Assembly (NCBI GenBank): GCA_018340805.1
Contig: JACMZG010001913.1
Location: 2,963,115-3,027,114 of the forward strand
Length of the DNA: 64,000 nucleotides
Direction of reading: 5' to 3'
Source of the DNA: Microvelia longipes
Taxonomy: Eukaryota; Arthropoda; Insecta; Hemiptera; Veliidae
The position numbers and the translations under genes were made by a program. Below the pieces are notes generated by a model that was not told the DNA's origin, made no database searches, and worked only from the letters and a program-made list of their open reading frames with translations. This document shows positions 1 through 11,506 of this stretch, in pieces (the first letter of the stretch is position 1; every line of letters begins with the position of its first letter).

Positions 1-184
1 TAATATAGACATAGCATTTGAATGACTTTCCTGCAAACCTTCCCACTTAGCACTCTACTTTGTATAAACATTACTGATTATACTGACAGTACAAACATAC
101 AAATGTAAAAATAGTTCATACAAAATAATTTCAAAACAACAAATAAGACTTTCTGCGTCGGTTTAAAAAAAAATAATAAAAAAT
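1..184. other. AT-rich flank, no gene seen
   Basis: AT-rich sequence with short stop-ridden frames only. No splice-flanked coding block or repeat structure was recognised. Confidence 0.4.
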
Positions 185-460
185 GTTGACACAATATAAT
201 TGAGCGAGAGACACCAAGGAAATGTAACAAGCAAAATGCAATGCTTTATCTGGCAACTGTTTCATCATTCGACATTCGTCATTATTCAGGCTCTGTCGGC
301 ACCCTGATGAGTTAGACACAACGAAACAAAGTGGGACATGACATTATGTCGAGTCATCAATGATGACGAATGTCGAATGATGGAAAAGTTCCCAGATGTA
401 GCATTGCATTTTGCTTGTTACATTTCCTCGGTGTATCTCACACAATTATATTGTGTCAAC
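185..460. mobile_element. TIR element (MITE), about 276 bp
   Basis: The two ends are inverted copies of each other over about 100 bp. The left end starts GTTGACACAATATAATTG and the right end is its reverse complement (440-460). The arms carry matching blocks around CATTCGACATTCGTCAT. There is no coding capacity, so this is a non-autonomous DNA element. About half of another copy lies inverted at 30413-30590 in the GMC gene. No convincing target duplication was found, so the superfamily is unknown. Confidence 0.75.
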
Positions 461-1690
461 TATTCATGATTTGCAAAACTCGGTAGTATTAAAATAATAT
501 TAATTAAAGATGTATGTATTATGTATATACACTGTAAAGTGAGTGGATTCAAAAAATATAAAAGTTTTTAAAATATTACATTAAAAAATAAATTGATTGT
601 GTAAGAAGGTAGATATTGATGCAGACCAAGGGTGATCATATAGTATATAGGAATCTATATTGTATAGATTCATATACTTAGGTATGTAGGGTTAGGGGAG
701 TTAATAGGAATGCAAAGCCAGGCTCACTCATCTACCCTACACTCTCTCTGTCCTGAAAGGGTAAAAACAAGTTAAATCAATAATCAGACAAATACAAGTA
801 CCTCATCATTCTTCAAGAATCTAAAATAATAATTTCTGATACATCAATTTTTTGCAGTCTAAACTGACGTAAGAAACGGCCTCTCGAGCCAAACCCAAAG
901 TCTTATCACTGGGAACTCCAAGTCCCCTTGTTAGTAACACAGCTTTTTTCTAGACATTTCAGTAAGATACTAAATAGGTTATACAGTGGATCTCATTGAT
1001 TTATTACTGTAAACTCTTTTGTATTACTTTGTATCGTTTCCTTTAACAGTTTTTAGAAAGAAAATTTCACTCAAAGCTCACTAGAAATTTAATAAAGCAG
1101 GGATAACAGATAAGATAAAAGATTTTTCGTGCTCTAAATCTTTCACAAAGTTTTAAGTTATTTTCAATCTAAAATGGACAATTTTTGTTTGAAATGTAGA
1201 GGAATCCTCAATGATGAGGATAGTTAATTGCGACTTCTTTCGGTTAATTTTTCACATAGACTACACCGGAATGGCAGCATCTGAAAAGGCCAATCAGTCA
1301 TCAAGCAATCAGTCATCAAGCAATCAGTCATCAAGCTGATGACTGTGATATTATGAGTATGCTCTTCCAGTAACTATTCCTAATTCTTAGTTATGTATGT
1401 AGTTATAGTTACTGTATTGTCCTGTTTGTTATTTTTAAAACTTAATTATTTAGTAATAGGGTTGTCTGTGATAAGTAGATTTAATGGTTTAGGAATATTT
1501 AATATTTATTAATATTGATATCACTCGTTGATTTTAGTCATAACTTTTTAGAATGAAGTGGATGTATTTGTTTTAAATAACAATGATATGTATAATTTTG
1601 ACGACTGTTTACTTTTAAGTCTCTATAATAAAGATTTTAATAAATTATTTATTTAGATACACAAACTTCAGACCCCAAAAATTAATAAAT
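461..1690. other. Gene-free AT-rich stretch
   Basis: No coding block, RNA gene or long repeat was recognised, apart from a 15-bp unit (CAATCAGTCATCAAG) repeated three times at 1291-1335. Confidence 0.4.
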
Positions 1691-1800
1691 GAGACTTGGC
1701 AGACCACTATAGTTAATTAATTATACTTAGCAGACCCCTATAGTTAATTAATTATCCTTGGTGGACCCATATAGTTAATTAATTATACTTAGCAGACCCC
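1691..1800. repeat. 31-bp tandem repeat, about 3.5 copies
   Basis: The unit contains AGTTAATTAATTAT followed by a CTTAGCAGACCCC-like block. Copies begin near 1711, 1742 and 1773 and differ by a few bases. Confidence 0.7.
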
Positions 1801-2452
1801 AAATTAGATAATTCTCTGATAATTGGCGATTGTACAACAACCAATATCTTTAGCAGCCTTCATTTAGTCTTATTTCATAAAGCATGAAGAGGAGAACGTC
1901 CTACATTGTACCAACAACAATAAGAATCACTGTAATTAATATTCGGACCCCGTTCTTTTCGACAACTAGAAACATATGTTAATATTTACCAATAAAAACT
2001 TGGTTGATCATTCCTTGATTCATTCACAAAATCACAAAGAACCATTTTGTCTTTGAAAATTCGCCTTAAGTAAGAAAAAACCCGAGTACCTAACGAATGA
2101 GCATGTATCAAGCTAATAAAGATGGTGGTACAAAAGGGGGTCCGCCAACAGCCAAAACTTAGTTTAGCCAATAAGTATATAAAACTAAAAGCAAAGTGAC
2201 CCTAAATATTTAATATTGAGTTCTACATTTATATTTCATGCCATCATAACTGATCCTGCCAAAACATCATGTCTTTTATTGTGAAGGTTAACTTAGGTAA
2301 TAAGAAAGTTTTTAACAAGAAATATATTTGATTAAATTGTGATTTCTTTGGATAAAAACAAAGTTACACTAAAAAAATTATATTTATATAATATATAAAT
2401 TTTAAAAATAAATATTAAATATATTATACTTAGAATAAAAATTTAGGCTGAA

Positions 2453-2946
2453 CTTCGGTATACGGTGCACCCTGTTATCAATACTATATATCGATATATT
2501 TTTAGTTTAGAGATGTGACGTAGGAATAATCGATATATGCCTTTTCTTTTACGTTTATGAACATATTTTATTATTTTTTAAATGTTTTTTGTTGTTTGTG
2601 TTTTTTTTATTTGTTGTAAAATGGTTTATAACTATTTTCATATTTTTTTTATGTTTTTATAATGTTTTAACTATGTTTTCATAAGAATAATCGATTATAC
2701 ACCACATCTAATTTTATGTTACACGTATTTTTTACATATTTTTGTTGTTATTTTCAGGTTTTTTATTATATTTTTGTTGTTAATGTTTTCATTTGTTTGT
2801 TGTATGGTTTTTTTTAATGTTTTAATTATAATTAATAATTTAACGACGCTGCTTATCTTTTAAGTGCTCAGTTCTCGTTTACGTGTCGCATAACTAAAAA
2901 TATATCAATATATAGTATTGATAACAGGGTGCACCGTTTACCGAAG
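2453..2946. mobile_element. TIR element (MITE), about 494 bp
   Basis: About 55 bp at 2453-2508 recur inverted at 2891-2946. The ends start CTTCGGTAWACGGTGCACC and continue through TGTTATCAATACTATATAT. The interior is T-rich and non-coding. The target duplication is not clear. Confidence 0.75.
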
Positions 2947-2997
2947 ATTTATCAATATTTAAATGAAATAAAGTGAAATAATAGTTCAATGAGAAGG

Positions 2998-3166
2998 TTA
3001 TCCATTAAATACTATTGCCTCAGAAGGTACATACAGTGTATCGGAGGATCGATCTAGATTCCATCTCCCTAGTTCTATTGTATCTGACTGGATTCCATCC
3101 GTATGGTTCTTACAGTGTTTGTAACGGTATTCAGCTATAGTACTTACTACGATCCACCAGTTTAGA
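2998..3166 (-). CDS. Possible last exon of the minus-strand ionotropic receptor
   Basis: An open frame here ends in a stop at 2998-3000. If an acceptor is used near 3167, the exon would start in the phase left by the donor of the IR-like exon at 10726-10846. It would add a hydrophilic tail of about 53 residues rich in K, R, D and S, as expected of a cytoplasmic tail after the last membrane helix. The polypyrimidine tract is weak. A better-looking acceptor just upstream would give a much shorter tail that stops after a few codons. Treat as a guess. Confidence 0.2.
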
Positions 3167-3294
3167 ATACTGTGTGAACATACTAATTCTTTAGTGGTCA
3201 AATCGACAACTAATAACTTGAATCTACAGTGATGTAAAAATGAGGGATCGGGGGCAGAGTGATCTGACTCCAACCTTTTTCCTAAGTGTGACAT

Positions 3295-4031
3295 AGACCA
3301 GCTAACGCCGACCCCTCATTTTAATACCATTTTACTTAAAACCATTTTTGTCTTCATTGCTCAAAAGTGAATTAAATATATCAAAAGGATTTTAAAGTTG
3401 GTGATAGACAAATATAATTTATCCAGTTTAAAATTCTTGGATGAAGTACATAGTTTAATATTAAGAGCAGATAAAGGTTAATACATAGAGAAACCAACAT
3501 ACCTTGTTTAATTAATAAACCTAAACAACCCTAGAGTTCATGTCAGGGCTGGGCGTGAAGTCAGAAGTAAGCAACTCTCGATGACTCACTAGCGATCGAT
3601 TCGAGCTATCACGTCAATTAATCACAACAAAACCACTGAATACATTACACTCGACGATCAAATATGTTTCACACAACATAAGCAATGTAATAATCGAAAA
3701 ACAGATTAAAAAGTAATGTAGGTAATTGAAAAGAGTAACACTAGTTTTTCTAACCTAGTCATCTAGTGACTAAATCATAGAAGTAATAATTTATTCATCA
3801 ATATATTAATTAAATAAAGCAAAAAAGCAAACTACATGCACTTCAATAACTAAATTCTGTAATAATATCACTACTGGATCTAAAATTTGGATATAAAAAG
3901 AGAAAACAAGAAAATAATTTGTCCTTTTCCCCAAGAACCGATTTTTAGAAAACAAAACGAAAAACAACTGTTTAAGCCAGTGTTACCAACAAACCACAAA
4001 ATAAAAAGTAAGTTTTAAAGATGAAGGAAAT
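3295..4031. other. Gene-free AT-rich stretch
   Basis: Frames are short and broken. No splice-bounded coding block or clear repeat was recognised. Confidence 0.4.
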
Positions 4032-4852
4032 ATTCGCGATTCAAAGAGATAGTTGTAAGGTTGGCAATACCAATGGCGGGAAAACGAAAGGGTGATCAAT
4101 TTTTTTTATCATAGGATTAGCATGGGAGCCTTTGAAAATTCTTCCTTTATTCCTTTATTATTCGTTAATTTATGATAAATAAGGTAAACATTAATAGAAC
4201 GACTATCGGTGCTAAAAAAAATGGCCAATATTTCATAGATAAATACTTCGATTATTCCAGGATTTTAAATATAGAATCAGGCTCTTATCACTACAGACTT
4301 TGATTCGTCTGATTTAACCCAGAAATAATAAAACCTAAACGGATGATTTAAACAAACATTTTACAAAAACGTGAATTTATTGAGTTATTTATTATTTAGT
4401 GTGTAAATAAAATTGATTGATAAATTAAAACACCATTACGGTGAAAATCAGCTTGTTATCAGTTTATTTAAATACCTGTAACAACTAATTTAAACAATTT
4501 AATGCAATTAAAAGGTAATTTTGTGTGTTTGTGTAGACTAAAATTATTTAAAAGTAACATTAATTAACAATAACTAAAATAAACACTATATTGTGATTTT
4601 CACTTTCTTATCTCAATTTAAATACTCGTGACAACCCGTTAAAACCCTATTTTCAACGAAATAGTGATTCTACGGAGTTCATACGCCCTAAAACTAATTA
4701 AATTAAAGCACTTTGATAAAAAAATTAAAGAAATAATCGTCAGAAATAAGAAAAACCAAAAAACTCCCATAAGGGCTTTAACAACGATCACCCTTCCGTT
4801 ATCAATTTCTTATCAGCGACGGTGGCGCTGCAGCGGACTTTGAATCGCGAAT
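4032..4852. mobile_element. Possible TIR element, about 820 bp
   Basis: The 15-mer ATTCGCGATTCAAAG at 4032-4046 is repeated inverted at 4838-4852. A second inverted block (AAGGGTGATC / GATCACCCTT) lies just inside each end. The interior is AT-rich and non-coding. The TIRs are short and diverge quickly, so this could be an old element or chance. Confidence 0.4.
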
Positions 4853-5154
4853 AATGTTTATCAAAAGACCCATGTATTTACTTTATGGCCAGGTTCTAGA
4901 AAATGTAACTGCAGATTACGATTGCTTTCTTTTACTAAACGCACTACGACTCCGTAAAAGGCTTAGGGCGATTATAATGTTATACAACAGTGTACTGTTC
5001 TATACTCTACACTACAAGAAAGGAATTAAATTGTAGTTTTTCAACCTTTACCTTATTAATCCTGCTGAAGTTCAAAACTTTAAACACAGAATAATTTTTT
5101 GTGTTTGCCGCAAATACGAGTTGGAACTCTAGTATGGCGAAAGGAGCCATAATT

Positions 5155-5278
5155 GGGTCCCTGGCGTGGCATAGCGTCCCGTAAACCCTCAGAGCGGTCC
5201 CTGGCGTGGCATAGCGTTCCGTAAACCGCAATATTCTATCTTTTAAGGTCACTGGCGTGGCATAGCGTCCCGTAAACC
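5155..5278. repeat. Imperfect tandem repeat, 3 copies
   Basis: Three copies of a block centred on CTGGCGTGGCATAGCG followed by TCCCGTAAACC, spaced about 40-50 bp apart. Confidence 0.75.
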
Positions 5279-5543
5279 TATATAGCGCTAAAGAGATGTA
5301 AGTGTTTGTGTTAATACGTACTACGCTCTACACCATACTGAGATCTTACCTTACCCTTAAGATTCTATATACCTCTCGTAGCCAAGCTCTACTTCATAAC
5401 GAGATCTTATCTAACCCATTTAGACCCACATATTATTGTAAAAAAATTATAAAGACACTAATTATTCTTTTATAATATTCTTTTAAACTGAAATCAAATA
5501 AGGTAAAGGATTAAAAGGGATAATAGGATTAAAGTACCTTTTT

Positions 5544-5934
5544 ACACTATGCAAGCATATTTTTAATGTTACTGTTATTACACTATGCAAGCATATTTAA
5601 TGTTACTGTTATTACACTATGCAAGCATATTTAATGTTACTGTTATTACACTGTGCAAGCATATTTTTAACGTTACTGTTATTACACTCTGAAAGCATAT
5701 TTAATGTTACTGTTATTACACTGTGCAAGCATATTTTTAATGTTACTGTTATTACACTATGCAAGCATATTTTTAATGTTACTGTTATTACACTATGCAA
5801 GCATATTTAATGTTACTGTTATTACACTATGCAAAGCATATTTAATGTTACTGTTATTACACTATGCAAGCATATTTAATGTTACTGTTATTACACTATG
5901 CAAGCATATTTAATGTTACTGTTATTACACTATG
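5544..5934. repeat. 34-bp minisatellite, about 11 copies
   Basis: The unit starts ACTATGCAAGCATATTTAAT and continues through GTTACTGTTATTAC, with 1-3 bp length variants (TTTAAT against TTTTTAAT). A leftover half unit (ACTATGCAAAGCATA) sits at 10500-10514, beyond the Gypsy element, so the retrotransposon inserted inside this array. Short open frames on both strands are by-products of the repeat. Confidence 0.95.
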
Positions 5935-6103
5935 TGTTTTAGTACTAACACTAAGTTAACACTAAGTTAATTAAACAATTAGTAAAGGTGAACAGTAACA
6001 TTTAATTATATAACTCACATTGACAATATCAGAAAAAACATTTGTTATAATTATTTGACAGTTGCCATAGCAACAACAATAATAATAAAGTTACATATAA
6101 ACA
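5935..6103 (-). repeat. 3' LTR of the Gypsy element
   Basis: Read on the minus strand it begins TGTTTATATG and ends CTAAAACA, the usual TG...CA ends. It differs from the other LTR by one base in an ACATT/ACATCTT stretch. Confidence 0.95.
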
Positions 6104-6115
6104 TCTCCCCTTTTA
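6104..6115 (-). other. Polypurine tract of the Gypsy element
   Basis: On the minus strand the sequence directly before the 3' LTR is TAAAAGGGGAGA, a purine run in the position expected for plus-strand DNA priming. Confidence 0.75.
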
Positions 6116-6122
6116 GGCTAGC

Positions 6123-7511
6123 TCAATGATCGGACCGGAACGGTCTTCCAGATCTCGTGAAACCTGTGGTAGGTAATTGGCTGACACCAGGACTAATTGG
6201 TAGTGTGTCAGGTTCGGCTGAGAGGTCAGGGTACTGATCTCTCTGGTATCGGCGATCAATTCTCAGATGGATGGAATTACGCCTAAACGTCTTGCCATTA
6301 TCTAACTGGACTAAGTACGATCGGGGAGTTGATAACTTCTGGATAATCACCCCAAATTCCCATCGCCTTGTATGACAATTTTACACCATTACCCTTTCTC
6401 CTTTCTCAAAACTTCGCTCATTCACACAACGACGATCATAATACCTCTTTTGCTTTTCCTGACTATCTAACATTGCTTGGTAAGCACTGGCAGGAACTAA
6501 CTCAGGCATTAGACGGGATGGTTCTATAGGGAGCTTAGTTCTTAAAACTCTACTCATTAATAACTGAGCTGGGGAGTATTTCAAATTTGCCACCGGAGAA
6601 TTTCGATACTTTAGAAGATGCAAATCTAAGTCTGTTCTCGACTCTTGTGCTTTTTTAAGCATCTTTTTTATGATACCCTCCGCCTTTTCAGCTAACCCAT
6701 TACTTTGAGGGTAATGTGGGCTTGAAGTTGTAATTTTGAATCCATAGTCTTTGGCAAATACTATCATTTCATAACTACTAAAAGGCATGTTATCAGCAAC
6801 TAACTCGTTCGGGATTCCAAACTTACTAAATATATTTTTAAATTTAGAAATGATCGTTCCACTAGTTTTACTATGTAGCCTGCTAACCTCAATCCATCGG
6901 GAATAATAATCTATAACTACGAGATAGCTAATTCCTGCGAATTCTGCCACATCAGCTCCTACTTTGTAGAAAGGGATGTTAGGTATTTTATGAGGATGCA
7001 ACGGTTCGCGGGTGTTAGCATTTTGGTAGTTAGCACACAGACTACACGACTGAATTTTATTTTTAACGTCAGACATTACCCCGGGCCAATAAAAAAAATT
7101 TGCTACGACTCCAGTTACTTTCTTTAACCCACTATGAGTTTCATGAAGCAGCGACAGTATAAATTTCCTTTTATCTGCTGGGACTATTACACGATTGTCG
7201 TAGTACAGCAATCCATTACAATATTCAATTTTATTTTTGAGTTTAAAAAAATGGTAAACATCGCCGACTTCTCTTAGTTTTGCTGGCCAGCCGTTTTGAT
7301 AATAATTAATTACAGTGCTGAGAACAGGATCAGCAGCAGTACTCTTGATAAATTCAGCAAGTCTCTCTTCTGAAAAAGTTACTTGAGTGGCGCCAACACA
7401 GTGCACCACGTCTCTCAAACTTTCATCAATTTGTTCGCTCGTCCTGTAACCGCAACGGGATAAAAAGTCTGCTACATACATTTGACTTCCTGGTAAATAT
7501 TTCAACTCAAA
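6123..7511 (-). pseudogene. Gypsy pol: integrase domain, with premature stop
   Basis: The frame opens just after the RNase H region and is interrupted only by TAA at 6381-6383; the same frame stays open to 6123. An HHCC zinc-binding module is visible (HETHSG, then CSLC), then the DDE core: D in VGADVAEF, D in VADNMPF, and E in the SNGLAEKAEG stretch. The C-terminal part after the stop would be the chromatin or DNA-binding tail. A product stopping at 6383 would lack about 85 residues. The single stop could be a true mutation or a base-call error. Confidence 0.85.
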
Positions 7512-7525
7512 TTGATAAATTAAAA

Positions 7526-7569
7526 TTAAATAATATAATGTAATTATATTACATTATATGATAATTATT

Positions 7570-7604
<35 letters not shown>

Positions 7605-7727
7605 TAATTTATTTGGTTTGTACTTTGTTGGTTAGGCACTGATGATGGTTTGTTAAAACTGAAAGCTGGCTCTGTCTATAAATTATCTTTAAATCAGTGG
7701 AGAGACTGTTTCTTTCAATTCCTTTTT
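7526..7727 (-). mobile_element. Nested retroposed insertion in Gypsy pol
   Basis: About 200 bp are flanked by an exact 14-bp direct repeat TTGATAAATTAAAA (7512-7525 and 7728-7741). A long T run at 7571-7602 is a poly(A) tract on the minus strand, the pol strand. Removing the insert and one repeat leaves the pol frame open, so it entered an intact gene. The long target duplication and A tail indicate LINE-type retroposition. A short block resembling its CATCATCAGTGC stretch occurs near 34410. Confidence 0.8.
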
Positions 7728-7741
7728 TTGATAAATTAAAA

Positions 7742-8645
7742 GTTTTAATCGTAATCTTCTAATTCGGTTGTTTGTTATTTTGTTTAAAGGTTTGCTCATG
7801 ATAGCTACTAACGGTTGATGATCTGTGAAAACTGTTACCTTTTGATGGCCGTACAAATAGTTATGAAATTTAATACATGAATAACAAATAGCCAGCAATT
7901 CCTTCTCGATTTGAGCGTATTCAATTTCAGCACTATTAAGAGATCGAGAGGCAAAGAACACGGGTTTACTGTCTTGTAAGAGACAACACCCTAAGGCATC
8001 TTTAGAAGCATCGCATTGGACCACAATAGGTAGAGCTGGATCAAAAGGCGCTAAAACTTGGTCGCTACAGAGCGTATTTTTAATCCTCTCCAGAGCTTCA
8101 CTGTGTCTCTCTGTCCAGTTCCACACAATCTCTTTCTTTAACAGTTCTCTCAGAGGTCCACTGAGCTCAGAAAGGTTAGGTATAAAGTATCTCAAATAGT
8201 TTACCATGCCCAATAATCGTTGCAGCTCTTGTCTATTTTCAGGAGACTTAAGAGACTTTATTACAGCTATTTTATCGGGATCCGGCAAGACCCCTTGCTC
8301 GTAAAACACGACGCCGACATATTTAATCTTATTCATACAATATTTAAATTTGTCAAAATTAAATTTTATGTTTAATTGCCGAGCTCTGTGTAAGACTTTA
8401 GCCAATACTCGGTCATTCCCTTCTTTGCTATCGGTAGCTATACAAATATCATCAAAGTACACCGTTACACCGTCAATATCACTAAAATATTTAGATACTA
8501 GCTTATGAAACAATTCGGGAAGGTTACACAATCCAAATGGAGATCTCAGAAAGCGGAACGTCCCAAACACAGTGCTAAACGTGCACAGCTTACTAGATTC
8601 TTCATCGAGAGGTATATGATAAAATCCATCTTTAATATCAAGCAC
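7742..8645 (-). pseudogene. Gypsy pol: reverse transcriptase palm to RNase H
   Basis: The RT palm shows LDIKDGFYHIPL, the FGLCNLP block and the catalytic YFDD. A thumb region follows, then RNase H with VVQCDASKDALG, the EKELLAI block and FTDHQPL. The frame starts where the upstream Gag-protease frame is lost, one base out of register inside an A/T run near 8645-8660. Its 3' end is cut by the nested insertion. Within the element this segment lies between protease and integrase. Confidence 0.9.
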
Positions 8646-10247
8646 ACTGAAAAATTTTTATAGGCAAGGCCAGGGACTAATTCGTTTACAGTTGGGATCG
8701 TATGTCTTTCTCTCACTATATATTTGTTCAAGTGAGTAGGGTCAATACATATCCGGAGAGACCCATTTGGTTTTTCGACAATCACCACGTTTGATACCCA
8801 ATCAGCAGGTTCATTGACGGGGACTATGATATTTCTGTCCACTAGATGATCTAATGATTCTTTAAAACGGTCTTTAATTTTTAAAGGAACTCTACGAGCA
8901 GAACTAGCATAAGGTGCAGCATCAGATTGTAATTTAATTTTACATGTATCAGGAAAACACCCTAGACCCGTGAAGACATCTTTATACTTTTCGTACCACT
9001 CCCTCGTAGCGTCCTCAGTTAAACTTACACGTTTGTCTACAGCCTTACCCAAGGCATCTACTCTTTTAATTAATCCTAACTTTAAACAGGATTCTAAGCC
9101 AAGAATAGGAATTGTACTTGTCCCTTTCACCACAAGAAAATCAACAACAGTCAAACATTTAGACGTTTCAACCTTAGCAGAAACAACTCCCACAGTTTCA
9201 ATCATAAATCCACCATAAGCCTCTAATTTAATTTTACTTTTCTTTATACATCTCTGTAACCCAACTCGGTTGACTTGAGGGAGGGGGAGAATATTTACAT
9301 CTGAACCACTGTCTAACTTAAAGTTTATAGGAATACCTTCTATATTAATACTCTTATGCCATACTCTAGTTGTTTTGATGCTATCAACAGAGACTTGGTT
9401 GACTGAATAGTCGACTTCAGAAGTTGGTTCAATTTCATCATCTTCTTCAACGTTATGACAGCGACGCGACTGGCTAAGGCGCTCCCTTCTTTGTTTATCA
9501 TGCCAGCACATGCGTGAGAAATGATTTTTCCCCCGGCAATTTGCACAAACTTTGCCGCGAGCTGGACATCGTTGAGTAATACCATGCTCTGAACCACACT
9601 GTTGGCATGAGTTATTTCTTTTCTCAATATTTTGTCCACCATTCTTCTTATAGTATGATAACGAGTTTGGGTGGTTAGATCGAACTTCATCCACCACACT
9701 TCTCTCCAGCGCTCTCTCTGTCTCAATTAGTTTCATGTTCAGCTCGGCTAATTCAGACGATTCACAAAAAGTAACAACTTTATCCAAGGGCGCCTCTTCT
9801 CTAAGTAATCGCTCCCGCACAGATCTAGACGAAATTCCTAAAACTATTTGTGCTTTTAATAGCTTATCTTCTTGATCTTGAAAATCACACAGCTGAGCTA
9901 AATATCTTAAGTCTGCATAGAATTTTTCAAAAGGTTCCTCAATTTTCTGCCGTCTACTCAAAAATTTAAATACATTCATTATGTCATTTTTCTTTGGCAC
10001 GCAATGCTTCTCTAACACGCTTAATATAGACTGCACAGTCTCTTTGTCTGGTTCCGTTTTTGTTAAACTTCGATAAACTTTCAAAGCGTCGCGGCCCATT
10101 AAATTTTTTATACGTGCAACTTGAATTTCTCTTGTTTTCTTATCTGTTTCAGTCGCCGTAAAATAGATTTGAACATCTTTTAAATGTTTGAAAATTATCA
10201 GATAAGTTACCACTCATCTTGAGCTCACAAGGCTTATTAAAATCCAT
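8643..10247 (-). pseudogene. Gypsy gag, protease and start of RT
   Basis: The likely Gag start is ATG at 10245-10247. Its frame is lost near 10165-10190 in an A/T run and continues one base out of register. The Gag body has two zinc knuckles, a CX2CX3HX5C variant then a canonical CX2CX4HX4C (CANCRGKNHFSRMC). The protease active site is LDSGSDVNIL. The fingers of RT follow (VVIVEKPNGSLRICID). Gag packages the element RNA; the protease would cut the polyprotein. One-base breaks at both ends of this segment prevent a full-length product as written. Confidence 0.88.
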
Positions 10248-10312
10248 ATCGTAACCTTTAATTTAGTCTTAAGTAATTAGTTACCTTATTACAATATTCT
10301 TTTATTGGTTCC

Positions 10313-10330
10313 TTAAACACCACTGCGCCA
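10313..10330 (-). other. Primer binding site candidate
   Basis: On the minus strand the bases directly after the 5' LTR read TGGCGCAGTGGTG. The TGG start matches the complement of a tRNA CCA end, as expected for minus-strand priming. The tRNA was not identified. Confidence 0.6.
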
Positions 10331-10500
10331 TGTTTTAGTACTAACACTAAGTTAACACTAAGTTAATTAAACAATTAGTAAAGGTGAACAGTAACATTTA
10401 ATTATATAACTCACATTGACAATATCAGAAAAAACATCTTGTTATAATTATTTGACAGTTGCCATAGCAACAACAATAATAATAAAGTTACATATAAACA
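10331..10500 (-). repeat. 5' LTR of the Gypsy element
   Basis: 170 bp, near-identical to 5935-6103. It would carry the promoter of the element. Confidence 0.95.
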
Positions 10501-10725
10501 CTATGCAAAGCATAAGAGGGGGGGGGGGGGTATAAAACTATAAAGAGATGGTTGAGGAGGAGGAGGTGGTGGTGGCGGCTCCAGAATCGGATTTTCTCCC
10601 CTACTTAAAGTTTTAGGTTTATACAACGGGAAACTCTGCGAGAACTCTTCAGGTCAAGCCCTACTTCAAATAGATTTGAAATCGCCATGTAAACTATATT
10701 AAATGTAAAGTTAATATTTATTTAC

Positions 10726-10846
10726 CTGTAATAGAGTTCCTATGTGGAACCCACTTCCATTTATTTGTCCTGAAACTTAGCATTTCTATTAAAAGAGCTA
10801 CAAATCCGCTAGCGGCTCCGAATGTTACAAAGTACCTTGTGCCAGC
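10726..10846 (-). CDS. Orphan ionotropic-receptor exon: last transmembrane helix
   Basis: On the minus strand, a 121-bp open block is bounded by an acceptor (TTTTCAG) and a donor (CAG|GTAAAT). It encodes about 40 residues: a G/S-containing hydrophobic helix (YFVTFGAASGFVALLIEML) followed by a basic segment (SFRTNKWKW). In IRs and iGluRs this pattern fits the third IR membrane helix, after the S2 lobe and before the cytoplasmic tail. The exon starts in phase 0 and ends in phase 1, like several introns of the plus-strand IR at 52460. Upstream exons of this gene were not found in the window. It could be an exon relic. Confidence 0.5.
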
Positions 10847-11011
10847 CTGAAAATACAATCATGACTTGACAATAATATAAGCAAATATGAATACATAGAG
10901 AAAAATAAGAGTATCTTTATTTTCTTGTATAATTTATATCGGAATTTATTTATGGCTTATGGAAATTTCGGTCCACTCTGAATTATTGACGTATAACATG
11001 TGGTATGGAAG

Positions 11012-11171
11012 CAGCCCCGTAGCCAGCCAAAACTCGTATGGGGTGCAAAACCAATCCCTGAGGGGGCGAAATTCACACATCTACAAGGGAATTCCACTAA
11101 AATCTACTTCGTCATAGGGGGCGAAACCAAAATTCGGGGGGGGGGGGGTCCCCTACCTGGCGACGGGCCTG
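11012..11171. mobile_element. Possible short TIR element
   Basis: The ends read CAGCCCCGTAGCCAG and, inverted, CAGGCCCGTCGCCAGG, with G/C runs inside. The target duplication is not visible, so this is tentative. Confidence 0.3.
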
Positions 11172-11506
11172 CCTGGCAGGATTTGTGATTAGGTTACGGG
11201 AAAACTGAAAACCACTTGAATCAACTACGTATTGCAGTGAGCCACATCATTGTTAGTGCGCTGAAGCTAGCAACCAGATAACCTAAGAAAATACTGCCTA
11301 AAGCATTTTTGACTTACTAAACATTCACCACCTTCTACCATCGGGGGCTCAATGAGCTATAGGTCCGGTAAATTTCGGTCCGTGTTTTAGCACGTCCCCC
11401 ATTCTTGCTTTCAGATAGCCTTAGCCCCCCTCCATATTTTTTAAATTTGTCATAATTATTTAATAATTTACATAAAACTAATAATATATCATCTTTATTT
11501 AAATTA

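Larger units (their letters stand above)
5935..10500 (-). mobile_element. Gypsy/Ty3-type LTR retrotransposon, near-complete but broken
   Basis: A 4.57-kb element on the minus strand with LTRs of 169 and 170 bp that differ by about one base, and a 5-bp target duplication CTATG at 5930-5934 and 10501-10505. Going 5' to 3' on the minus strand it carries Gag with zinc knuckles, an aspartic protease, reverse transcriptase, RNase H and integrase. This pol order (integrase last) is typical of Ty3/Gypsy. There is no env-like frame. The near-identical LTRs imply a recent insertion, yet the coding region has frame breaks near 10165-10190 and 8645-8660, a nested insertion at 7526-7727 and an in-frame stop at 6381-6383. 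Confidence 0.95.

Noticed and set aside
5612..5913. Open frames at 5612-5913 on both strands
   Set aside because: They translate the 34-bp minisatellite that hosts the Gypsy element.
5935..10500. Endogenous retrovirus with envelope (errantivirus)
   Set aside because: There is no env-like frame between integrase and the 3' LTR; only about 20 bp separate the last pol frame from the LTR.
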